Source of the DNA: Echiichthys vipera
Lineage: Eukaryota > Chordata > Actinopteri > Perciformes > Trachinidae
Direction: 5' to 3'
Assembly: GCA_963691815.1 (NCBI GenBank)
Contig: OY829658.1
Span: forward strand, 16,822,326 to 16,886,325
Length of the DNA stretch: 64,000 nt
Positions 1 through 11,900 of this stretch are shown in pieces. A program made the position numbers and the translations under genes. Positions within the stretch are counted from its first letter, which is position 1; each line of letters begins with the position of its first letter. The notes under the pieces were generated by a model. The model was not told where the DNA came from. It worked only from the letters and a program-made list of their open reading frames with translations, and made no database searches.

Positions 1-2478
1 TGACTGACTCGCTTGTCTTTTTTTTGTCTTTTTGGTTGTTGTTGTTTTTTTTAAACTTTATTTGCATATTTTCACAAATATAATATCAACACAGTAGAAC
101 AACTTGGCGTCGTACTTGACAAATAATAATGTGTGTGTATAAGGAAGTAAATTCTCCTTTCAATGAACATTACAATTTGAAATGATAATGACATAACATG
201 AGTTAGAGTACTTAAATACACAATCAAATAAAAAGGCATACAATAAAACCATACACAAAACAATAATAAATACATACAAAAAAAATTAAATTAAATTAAA
301 ACTGATTCGCTTGTCTGTTAACTTCAACTAAAAGCGGAAATCGTCATTTTGTAGGCCCCAGAGCTTCCGCTGTCAGGTGTGTAGTGCAAAATCACATTAT
401 GATGGGGACATTATGATGATTGATCTTAATGGTTTTAACAGGTGGGAAGTAATTAAATATATGGAGTTAATTAACAAAAACAGATAAAGGCCATTCATAA
501 AAATGAAAGAATGATGAGGAGTAAAAATGACTTAGGACTCAATAAATAAATAAATAATTACAGGAATAAATCAATAAATGCATGAATAAGCGGGACCTGC
601 TTACTCATTCACATACGGACACAGAAATAAAGAGATAAATAAAGGTAGGTGAACAAAAATGTAGAAATGCATGTAATGCATATTTATTTATTTATACATG
701 TATTCATATATTTATTAATTCATTTATGCATTTATATATTTATGCATTTATGTCAACATTTTTGAGGTAGGCCTATAGTAGTTCAATTTTATGACAGATT
801 TATTTACTTAATCTGGAGTCATTTTGCATATTTACACAATTCACCCTTATAGTCTGAGGTACTGTAATGTATTTTTGTATAGCCTAGATTGTTTTCATGC
901 CATCTTTCTAATTTCCCTTAGTTCTTATTTCACTCTTATATATTTCATTTAAACTGTTTTTTTTTTTCTTATCTCTTGCTTTTTGCAAATTAAGATTCCA
1001 GTCCTACTACACTATAAAAATGTTATGATAAAATATTATCCAGTTAATAATGAATCTATCCAACAGAATATAGACTACAAACATGACTGCTTTCATACAA
1101 AAATATTTTGGTATTACAATGATAGCAAATAGAATTACTGCCAACTCATGTGTTTGTGGGCTTGGGGACAATGAGATAACTATATATCTAAAAATAATTA
1201 CCTTGTCTTTACTTTATATACAAACACATCCATGAATTGGATCACACAAAGCAGAATATTGGTCTGTTGATGTAGACTAATGAATTCCGCAGCAGCCTTT
1301 GCCTGTAGGTAACGAGAAACGACACTTCTTTCTGAGTTTCACAACTTAAGAAGCTGACAACAATTTTAATTCAAAGGGAAAATAATGTGTTGGTGTTTAA
1401 ATATAGTTTTCCATCACAAAAGTTGGCCTGTACACATTTCAACATTATCATCAGTGAATCATCGAAAACTCTTGACAGGCAACAGTTTTTTCAGTTTTTT
1501 TCAGAACTGGTCGACATCACCATCTGCTGGCCGTGACTCTCCCTTTCCTGACGACACATCCTGAATGTTGTACTTCTTAGTGCAGTTTTTCACGTGTTGC
1601 TTTATGATGTTTGAGCAAAGACATTTTGCCACCAATGTTGAATCAGTCTGAGATTGATTTGACATGCAGATGGGCGTGTAAGCCACACAAACGATTCATC
1701 ATTACAATACATAATAATGGTGAATAATAAAGTGTAACATCACAACATAAAAAAAGATGTAAAAGAACATATAAACGAATCAAAAACGCTCAAAGTGGAA
1801 ACAGGAGCAGTTCAGATCAAGATGAATTGTAGGCACATGCGGGTGTGTTTGTTTCTTTACCTTTGCAAAGGAGAAGACAGTCTTCAGCCTTCGAGCATCA
1901 AACTTCAAAATCTCAGTTTCTAGACAGCACTTCAGGGTCTTTTGAATGAAAATCATTTACAGCATTGACTGACTTTAAACAGCATCATCATTGTTTTTCA
2001 TTCACAACAAAGGGAATAGATTTGCACAAAGAACTGAAGCAAACTCTTAAGGAAGGCCCCCCGACACAGAAAACATTTGTATGACAACATATGTGCAGAT
2101 AGTGATTATCGTGTGCATACGGGACGGTCTGTTCTTGTTTTACTTTAAAATTGGCTTAACACAGTGACTCATTCCCTGACCGGCACCATAAGCATGGGAG
2201 AAAAGCCTTGTGGAGACTTGAACACTGTTTGTGATCCACTCTCCGCTTCACTTCACACATGCATTTGCAATGGCACAACAAAGACGCAGCATCCAGAGAT
2301 CTTTGGACGGAGACATTATGCAGGTGCTTATATTGTAAAATCACTGAGACCGACAGCCAAAATCTCGCAGAGTCACTCGCAAACATCATCCACACAATCC
2401 TGTAAATCCCCATCCCATCTCCTGGTGAACTTTTCGCAGCTCCGGCCATCTTCTTTTTCACACAGTCTTGGATTTTCT
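1..2478. other. baalc 3' flank / probable 3' UTR, AT-rich
   Basis: Nothing here reads as a convincing exon. The part next to position 2478 should be 3' untranslated sequence of baalc on the minus strand, but I cannot place the polyadenylation site because several TTTATT hexamers (AATAAA on the minus strand) occur. Positions 541-770 hold an AT-rich inverted-repeat element, listed separately. A 61-codon minus-strand frame at 1501-1686 has no recognisable domain or splice context. Confidence 0.4.
541..770. repeat. AT-rich foldback repeat, copy 1
   Basis: The left arm is rich in AATAAATAAAT and AATGCATGAATAA words. The right arm is rich in the complementary words TTTATTTATTTAT and TTTATGCATTTAT. 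The two arms can pair around a core that includes AGGTGAACAAAAATGTAGAA (about 645-664). The same core occurs in reverse orientation at 44160-44190, so this is a dispersed family and not just a local simple repeat. Confidence 0.55.
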
Positions 2479-3891
2479 TCATCTTTCGTCGCACACATTC
2501 CCAGGTTCAGTGTCTCCGCTGCTGTTGATATTGACGGGCTGCCCGTCCTTAGACAACGCACCGGCCTCCTTTGATGCCCTCCTTTTGGACTCACGAGTGG
2601 TTTGCTGTGAAAAAAAGATGTGAGAGTTTTGAATGTCACGTCATTTAAATGTCACCACACAGAGAGCAAGTGGGCAACGCTGGCCAACTGAGACCTGAGT
2701 CACCGAAGCTCTGCCCATAAGTGGAAGGTTCAATAGAAAAAACACACAAACAGTCTCTGTTTCTGAGGTGTGAGGTCAGAGGAAGTGATTTTCCAGTAAA
2801 TGTGAAATTATTTTTGCACGGAGCAAAATAACATTTGCAACTCAGTCCCCTAAATTGAGAATAAAACATGCAGAATAAAAGTATCCATGCAGTATTATCT
2901 GTCTCTTCCTATCTGCTGTTCATAAGGATTAAGGCCCATACATTTTAAATCTGCATTCAGTTGGTTTTGTGCATTCGCATTCACGATAAATGACTAGGCA
3001 AACAGATGGTGGGAAGGAAAATGCAATGCCATATCCCAAAGAATCCAGAATATTTAAATACAACTTATCATCTCATTGTTTACTGTTGTTAAGTAGCCCA
3101 AAATACACTCAACACCAATATTTAAAGGGGACATCATATGCCAAATTTGGAGTTTATACTTTTTCTTGGGTTTCTATTAAATTCATTCATTTTCAAAAGA
3201 AAACACTGATTCTGCAGAGCAAACTGTCAGAAGTAACATAATATAATATAATATAATATATTATTACAGTATGCAGTTGCTGAGTCTCACATCCTGTCAC
3301 CTTGTGTGCAAAAACAGACGCTGTTTGGTGTTAATATTTAGCAGTCGGACCTGCCAATACCAGTGACACCTACATCACTCAAGGAGCGTCTGGGTCTCCT
3401 CTGGTGGTTGGAGCCGGTGGATGTGAGGGCCTGTTTCCCACACTGGGTGCCTGTGTTCACCATCCTCTTCTCCCTCAGACTGGCCTCAAGAGCTTTACCT
3501 TCGGACAAAGGCTTAGGTTATCATGTGAAACACAACCAGATTCGTGCCCTGGCTTTCTTTCAACAGTATATGACAACAGTAGAGATGCAAAACTGCTTTG
3601 TCAGGGAGTTGGCAGCTGGTTGCGCTTGGAGTGGTTCATTTATCTTTCTTGTGATCCCTTTTTTCTGTATTATTTCCTCATGTTGTGGCTGTAATTTGGC
3701 CTGTGGTTCATGCAGTGGGGGATGCTGCAGTTAAAACAGATAACACGGAGGCGGAGGCTCTTACTGTTTGCTACTGGTAGAGAGGTCTCCACGTCCGTGT
3801 TGGTGAGCCACGTCGATTCCGTTTCTCTGGTCCAGCTCTCATGATACCTCGGCTCGATGATCGCGTCCGCCCGACTCCCCCCACAACCCAT
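2479..3891 (-). CDS. baalc: BAALC-type N-myristoylated brain protein
   Basis: Three exons give 125 codons: 3765-3891, 3374-3498 and 2479-2604, with phases 127+125+126 nt closing exactly at a TGA. The N-terminus MGCGGSRADA, followed by EPRYHESWTRETESTWLT, is nearly identical to vertebrate BAALC (brain and acute leukemia cytoplasmic protein). Gly2 and Cys3 fit the N-myristoyl/palmitoyl anchor that places BAALC at membranes and lipid rafts. I chose this Met because of that signature, although the frame stays open upstream to other ATGs. The middle exon is recognised weakly through an EKR...TQC stretch. The last exon starts with QTT, as in the mammalian protein, and ends NVCDER, shorter than and unlike the mammalian C-terminus. 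The neighbour atp6v1c1 supports the identity. The exon 2 acceptor (GAAG before GTAAAG) has a poor pyrimidine tract and is the least certain junction. Confidence 0.8.
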
Positions 3892-4157
3892 CGGGAAAAG
3901 CATCCACGGCAGGTGCAGCTGACACGGGCTGAACACGGCTCGGGTCGTCTCACAGCAGCCGCAGCATCCTCCCCAGATCTCTACTGCAGCTCCATCCGTG
4001 TTTCCGTGCCCATCATCAGGTGGAGCCGCTGCCGCCGCTGGTTGATACTCCACAGACAAGCAGCTGAGCAGCGCTAACACGCACCGGAGCCTCTGCGTCA
4101 TCAGCTGCGTCCGCTCTGAGCGCTGATTGGCTGCGAGGGTTCTCAACCCCAGCTCGT

Positions 4158-4171
4158 GTCACCATCATCAC

Positions 4172-4209
<38 letters not shown>

Positions 4210-4213
4210 CCAT
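4158..4213. repeat. (ATC)n microsatellite
   Basis: About 18 nearly perfect ATC units lie just upstream of the inferred baalc 5' end. Confidence 0.9.
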
Positions 4214-4273
4214 CATACAAATATGCACTGATACCAATGAAAATCACGCTAACACTTCCAACTTTAAGTCCCC

Positions 4274-4870
4274 TTTGTTATTATTATTATTATGATTATT
4301 ATGATTATTAATAATCATAATAATAATATTATGTGTTTAATCTTATAATGTGATGTGTTTATTATCATTTTGATTATGTATTTATAGCTATGATTACTAA
4401 TATGATGTATTATTCTTATTAATATTATCATTATGTGTTTAATATAAGTAATCATAATATTATGTATTTATCATTATTATATATTTACTATTGTTATTGT
4501 CATTATCATTCTGTGTTTAATATTATTAATACAAATAGTATGTATTTATTAATATCATCATTATTATGTTTAATATTGTTCTTATTAATAATAGTATGTA
4601 TTTATTATGTATTTGCTATTATTATTATTATCATCAGCATTATCAGTGTGTTTAATAGTATTATTAATAGAATGTATTTATTATCATTATTATGTATTTA
4701 ATATTAATAATAATATGTATTTATTATTATCAGTATGTATTTAATATTTATAAAAATATGTATTTCATTATTATTATGTACTTATTACTATTATTAATAA
4801 GATTGTGTATTTATGTATTTGCTATTATCGTTATTACGTTTAATATTAATATTATGCATGTACAATATTT
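4274..4870. repeat. degenerate (TTA/ATT)n tract
   Basis: A long run of TTATTATTA, TATGTATTTATTA and related words with very low GC content and many stop codons in most frames. Confidence 0.75.
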
Positions 4871-5168
4871 TTCTTATTGGTATTATTGCTTGGCCTATTA
4901 ACTGTTTTACTACAGTGTCATTATGTGCTTATACACACATATGGGTTTATGGTTGTTGACTAATGAATTAAACACTGAAAATGATTAATCAAAAGTAAAT
5001 ATGGGCTCCTACTTGCTAGGGAGACTTAGTGTTCCCAAAAATTGAATTTTGTTTGGTGTTTGTCATTTTTAAGAATGAGAGTAAAATAAGAGGATGTTTA
5101 AATAACATTGTGATGTTAACTTTAAAAAAAGAAAGTGAGCCAAAGTCAAGTATATTTCACATAGACGA

Positions 5169-5174
5169 TTTATT
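5169..5174 (-). terminator. candidate atp6v1c1 polyadenylation signal
   Basis: TTTATT on the plus strand gives AATAAA on the minus strand, about 750 nt downstream of the atp6v1c1 stop codon. It is a candidate only, since other hexamers exist in this AT-rich stretch. Confidence 0.4.
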
Positions 5175-5920
5175 TTCACATTTATTTAAATATGTGTAAT
5201 TTTCAGTTATACTGACAATACAGTATTTGCACAAAGACCTATCAATATATTTCCTAAACTGCTTAATATACAGAAATTATAGGTGAATACAATCAGCAAA
5301 CATATTGCGTCTCTTTACTGTAAAATGATCCATCTCAGTATTTCACAGGATTACAGCTTTATTTGGGGAATCGATGGTCAACACCTATTTGTAAACAGAC
5401 ATTCCTAACATGTAGCTAAAAACACATCACTTTCAAAAACTGAACAAACAATAACATATTCACCGGTTTTAGAGGCTTTAAATAAATACTATATTTAATA
5501 CACGTTTCTTTTTCTCCCCATTTCCCACGTGTGTAGAGTTTTTGTTGCTTTGAATAAAGGATGGGAACAGGGTGAAGAAACAACAACAATTAAAATGCAG
5601 CATTTTACATGTCCTTAGATGGGGGAATGTCAACTATTTTGGTGGGTGTTAACTGGGGAGTTACACTTTTACAGCGTTGTACCAAGAGGAAGTGACAACA
5701 AAGAAGAAGGCCCATATTTGTCAAGCATATAAGAACAGACGTTCAACCGCGTATTCAGTATGGACCCAGGAATGTACCAGGAGCACGAGAGAGGGAAAGA
5801 CAATGGGAGGACCAAAGGTGCAGAAAAAAACAAGAAAAAAATCATGTAAATAAATTAACGCTCAGGATGTGAACATGTCACGTCAAAACACGGCTGCACA
5901 GAGAGTGAGAGGATGTGTTA

Positions 5921-8900
5921 CTAGACTTTGAAGTCCAGCAGGTTGCAGTCGATCTTGTAGTAAACATAAGGGTAGTACTCCTGCTGGCTCAGGTTCAGCC
6001 CTGGAATGTCCATCGAGGCCTGCAGGCACAGAGAGAATCACACACTTACATTATATCGGGCTCATTTTCAGGTTCATATTTGTATTCTAGTTTCTACCAG
6101 ACCATGTTTACGTGCTTCAGTATTCATTCATTCATTCATCTTCAACCGCTTATCCAGGATCCAATCGCGGGGGGAGCAGCCCCAGCAGGGGACCTCAAAT
6201 GTCCCTTTCTCGCTTAAGTATTATTTTATTAATTAATTATGTTTAAAAATATTGTTATGGCGTTGAATTAAAGACAGAAAAAAATGTTGGCAGAACATAA
6301 TGATGTCACAGGGAAGTTGACCTTTAACCCTTCGGATAAAAAATGTCATCCCTTCATAATTTTTTATCATATTAGACATTCGTGTGAGATGTTGTCATAA
6401 TTAGCTCTTGAGTTATAGCCAAATACGCCTTTTGTAAGGTCACAGTGACCTTGACCTTTGACCTCCAAAATCGAATCACTTCATCCTGGAATTCACAAGA
6501 AATTTACTCAAGAATGGGACGGACGGACAGCCGGAAATCATGACGAAGGACTCGGGGCATAGAAATAATCTTGCGGGACGTCCTGTGGCTGACTGGTTAG
6601 AGCAGCTGCCCCATGTAAAGAGGCTGAAGGTCCTTGAGGCAGCGGCCGCGGGTTCGACTCCGAACTGTGGCCCTTTGCTGCATGTCTCCCTCTCTCTCTG
6701 TCATCCCATTTCCTGTCAGTCCTATTTGATAAAGGCTTGAAAAACTGCCAGAAAATAATCTTGAAAAAAATAAAATAATAATCTTGCTTTAAAAGAAAGA
6801 AATGTGTCATGTTGAACTTTGTAACATTTAAAGCTCAGGTTATCTTCTCTTCACTTTAGACATTCATTAAAAAAGTTGAAGTTGAATTGCGTAGGGGCGA
6901 CCGAATTGTTGCACATAAACGACGTTGAGCAGGCCACTGGCAACAGATAAAGGAGAATTTAGCCGCTCCATCCGGAAGTGACAACCAGACGTCAGTAACT
7001 CAAACACCTTAAACAAAGGATCGCTCCAGTCTTCTGTAGGACCTTGTTATCGTAAATGTCAAAGAGCTGGACCTCCAGTTATTTCACCTGCTACTTTAGC
7101 ACTATTCAGGCAGGATTTTGTGGTTTTTGGTTTAATGTGGGGACGTGGGATAAAATTATTTCACCTCAGGACGCCTGTAATATAAATGGCCAATTCGCAC
7201 AGGATTAAAAAATCCCTGTACTCAACGAGAGGTGGCAGGGGTTACTGGATTTACCACTGCCGTCATCTCCCTGTCGCCATGTGCGTGCTACGTCGCTTCT
7301 TGATATCACAAAATTAAGTACACACAAAACTAAAGGATAGAATCTAAAAATAGTGCTTCTCAATGTTCCAAAAAATTTGTGGAAACTACGTACAAACGTG
7401 ATATGAAGGTATATCAACGTATGTTTAACAGAGGGTCGTATTCAGACGGGACTAGTTTTACCTGAGGTATTTTTTACAGAAGGTGAAAATCGGCGTATTT
7501 TTTTCTGATATTCTCCGGAATAATTACTGACATGGCGCATTTGGACAGGACTAAAACCTCTGGTAAAAATAACCTTACCCAACGTCCCTGCATTAAACTA
7601 CTCCCATCCGAATATGAAGCGTGTGAAGGAGACTTACATCAATGATCGCCGCGCTGCTGTCCAGGTGTTTGTACAGGTCGTAGAGCACCTCTCTCAGCTT
7701 CTTCATGTTCTTCTTGTTGGGCTGGAGCAGCATGGCCTGGAAGTTCACTGGCAGCCCGTATCTGTGAAACACAACAAATCTGTCTGTCATCTTTCACAGG
7801 AAACAAGAAGAAACCAATCTTACATTAAAAAGAAAGGGTGGCTGGATTGACAAAGTACGGAAAGAGTCGCAGACTGACGCACGTTACTGAGGGCAGTTCC
7901 TGGAAGCTGCTGGGTCTTCACTTGCTTACCTCAGTACTGACTCCACAAACACACGCAGGGCTTTTATGTGAATCCATGCGATGAAAGCTTCGCTGAAATT
8001 CACTTTCAGCCATCGTACCAAGGGCCCCTGGATGGATAGAAACAGCATTTTAATATTTTCTAATAAAGATAAAATACCTGTCAACTGGCTAAATTTGGAC
8101 ATCCCCATTTTGGATGTTGCTTAATTAAATATTACTTATGAATTACCACGAAGCACCGTGGCAGATTACTGTCTGTCAGCCATTATTTAAGACAAGCTGC
8201 AGGGCTGCGTACGCTCAATGAATCATTAAATCATTTTTTTTTTAAATATCTGCAGCCAAATATCGAATTAACACGGTAAATAGTGAGCGCCATTAACTCC
8301 TTCCTTCCATTCTGAGTCAAAAGTACTGTTTGTAAAGGAAAAAGCAGCCGTACAAACTGTTTCTTTTTGTCAGTGGACAAACGTGTCATCTCTTCTTTGT
8401 CTGCCTTCATTTCCTCCTCATTGTACTGGAAATCACGCACTGTAAACCTATTTCAGGACACACAGCGGAGAGCAAACAATCAGCTGTCAGCACACACACA
8501 CACACACACAGACATTCAAGTGCACTCCTGAAAATGGGCTGCATACAAACAGACAAATGACACAAACAGAAACACTGAGATCCCTCAGTCATGCTAATTG
8601 GAGAGAGGCGCTGACTAATTGTGTTTAATATAGAATGGGTTTAAGAATAGCTGGCCTACTTTAATAATGAAGTGTCATCACTGCTTAATATCTGTGGTTG
8701 ATTTTCCAAACATCATTTATGGAAAACACAACAAGGAAACACAACCGGCAGATCAGAATAAAGATCTGTCAAATGACTAAAACTGAAATACAGCTCAAAT
8801 TAAATCTGAATTACCGCCCTGTGGTTGTATGCGGCTGACAACCAGTCAAGTTGCAGTTTCCATCCAAACGGTCCAGATTTACATAAAATATGAAGTGAAG

Positions 8901-11900
8901 ACTTTGAAGGAATTTACCAAAAATGTATTAAGTTTTTTGGCAAAAATGAGTTTACTTGTTTTCTCTGGCCTTGTGCTTGAAGTCATCGATAGCCTTCCTG
9001 AAGAGAGTGACGCTGAACAGACCGCTGTCGTTGTCTTCGAACAGCAGCCTGGAGGAGAGGACACATTAACATGAGAGCTGGACACGCACAGTGTGTCTGA
9101 CACCTTGTCCTTGTGGCAAAAATAAGCAAAACAGTATCACCTTCAGACTCCACACACCAGCCTCACTGTTCACCTCTACTTAGTTTGTGTCCCCTTTTGG
9201 GATTTATGTCGTGCTGCACGAGTATGAATCATTTTCTTTATTTACTTCAATGCCCTGGAGGTTAAGTTTTAGTGTTACATCACAAATAAACAATATAAAA
9301 CACATAAGGATAACACATTAGAGTACATGTGTGGGTGGAGCAGAAACTTGTAATGGCTTATATGAAAACCACACCCAAAAAACATTTTGGGGTCATGTGG
9401 GGTTAAAGTTAGACAGCAAAGAGTCATCCTGAACATATAAACAAAAACACTTTTAGTCTGAACTTATTGCCTCTGACAGCAAAGCAGAACAATGTCTCAG
9501 AACAATGAGACAGAAGCGTCTAATAAATGAATGTTTTCATACCATAGAGGGAGTTGAAGATTTTCAGCTTGTCTAGTACTTTAATTATGGAATTTAGAGT
9601 TTTGAACAAAATAACATCTAATACTGTAAGCTAAATCTGTAAACTTATATCTCACTCTGAAAACAAACGTGCACATTTGGAGAATGTTAATACCGAAAAT
9701 ATCTGTTGCTGAGATTGCAATGAACGCAAGTACATTTACTTATATTATATCACATTTAATATATGGTCTTCCACCCGTGACCGATAGCACAGCATCATTT
9801 ATTTATCTTTGCTAAATGCGTGGTGCTACAACAAAGAGTAGGTAATATGGATAAAACCTTTTATCACATATGTGTTATTGCTATATGCTTAAAGCTTACC
9901 ATTTAGAAGCAAAATAGCTGGCATGCCATTAGTCCATGTGAGTCAGGACAAGTAGTGTGCCTGTGTTTTAGCGAAAACGCATTTGACTGGGAAGTACTGA
10001 GCACACAACTGAATACATGAGACTTGGATAATACTGCAAGAGTTGTGTGAGAGTTTGTAAATGGAAGTTTTGCTGTTAAACGCAGAGCCCTACTTCATGC
10101 ATCAAGACTTTTCTGTTTCTCTGTTCACCGTGGAGGCATGCAACCACAAATTCAAGGCAACACTCGGTGAGGAATTGATATACAAATGTCATTTTGAGGG
10201 TCAAGTATTTCTTTGAGAGAACTTCCCCTGCCCTGGCTACTCTAACATAAGACGTTTCCCCTGGCCAGATGATGCTCCACATCGGTTCTGGTTCAGGTTG
10301 CTAGGTTACTACAGCACACTGAGTTGCGTCAGTCCAAAAGCCCGAACATAACGCCTCAAATCATCTAGCCTCGTTGGCAAAAGATCAATTGCTTTCTGCA
10401 AGTCAACCACATAATGTCTTTCTACTTTAATATGAGTCATTTGCTTTTTACAGGTCAACCATGAGATGCTTCCGATTCTGATCAGAGTCGAGCACGAAAC
10501 CTGATAAAGCAACTGCAGAGGGGGGGAAACTGAGAAAGCAAGGCAAATTGTCTGGTCACAGAAAAAGAAAATAATATTGCAACATTCTTATAGTGAGTTA
10601 CCATGACTTTTATCATAAAGCAGGTCGAGCTGCTGTTTTAATACTGTAAAAGTATTAAAACGCTCAGTCCAGAGAAAAATGCACACAGCCCGTATTCAGA
10701 AACTGTCTTCAAACGGTTGTGATGTCACAACTATACTATGTGGACCTTTTCAAAGATGTAAACATAAACATTCCAAACAGTCCTAGTTTATTTCCTGTTG
10801 CAGTGTATGTGAACGACATCAGCCGACAGGAAGTTGCCAAGGACCAAGGCTGTTGCCTAGCAATGGAAATCCGTTGAAAAGGTCAAGGTAAAAAGTGCCA
10901 CTACAATTACAGTGCCGTTACGTCATTCCCTGACTGCAATGAGGTGTAAAAAATTCTCGTAGAAATCCAAAATACAGGTATGAAAATGAAAATGAGCATA
11001 ATATAGGACCTTTAAAACCACCGATAATGGAGGAAGCTAAACTGCTTGACATTAATTGAAAAAATCAGATACGTAAGAGCAAAACTCTCCTCTTGATCAT
11101 TCAAATATTTGTCAAAAATAACTGAATCATGTAGTTTTGCTTACTTTGTGGAGCGCGGCACAACCATCTCTGCCAGGGTTTCATACTCCTTCTGCCAGTC
11201 CCCATAACCTGTCCTGGTGAGGGTGGAAAAGAAAAGACAAATGTGATGTATTGAATTGTTTGACATTCGTAGGCTGATACCTACACTGATATTACCCTAA
11301 AAATCCCCAGGACCGAGCACCAAAGTTGGGGTGACGAGGCGTTTTCAGTCGCCGCCCCCCTCTCTATGGAACTCGCTCCCTAAACGCATGAAAAATGCTC
11401 CCACACTGCCATCATTCAAAACTGGCCTCAGTGCACACCTCATCTAACTTGCCTGTCCCTGCTAACCTCCTTGTTTGTTTGTTAGGGGTTTTTAATCTAT
11501 ATATGTGTGTCCTACAGTGGTAAAGCATCTTTGAGTATTTTGAAAAGCGCTATATAAGTCCTATGTATTATTATTATTATTATTATTACAATTATAACTG
11601 AAAGATTTTCATTTTATTTTGAAATTAGCCTGGGAACGCCTCAGGATCCCCCAGTTAGAGCTGGTTAATGTGGCCCGGGAAAGGGAAGTTTGGGGTCCCC
11701 TGCTGGATCTGCTGCCCCCGCGACCCGACCCCGGATAAGCGGTTGAAGATGATAGTGAGTGATGAGTGACAATATGACCATTTCTGTGGCCAAAACGTAT
11801 TCACTGAACTGAAATACTTTTCACTTTGTGTCTTCTTAAATGACTGTGAACCCATTAAAACTCACATCATACCTCTAATAACGTAAAAAACTGTTTCTAT

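Larger units (their letters stand above)
3892..5160. other. baalc upstream region and AT-rich spacer
   Basis: GC-rich sequence at about 3892-4150 should be the baalc 5' UTR and promoter. It is followed by an (ATC)n microsatellite (4158-4213) and about 600 bp of degenerate TTA/ATT repeats (4274-4870). The short reading frames in the latter are products of base composition. No gene is seen before the atp6v1c1 3' end. Confidence 0.5.

Noticed and set aside
1501..1686. A 61-codon minus frame
   Set aside because: It has no recognisable family, no splice or promoter context, and lies in the probable baalc 3' region.
3363..3734. Plus-strand frames of 123 and 96 codons
   Set aside because: They are antisense to baalc exon 2 and the adjoining intron, with no family similarity.
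6576..6660. tRNA-like A and B boxes (also at 53975 and 31495)
   Set aside because: No acceptor stem or anticodon arm closes, and SINE bodies follow the boxes.
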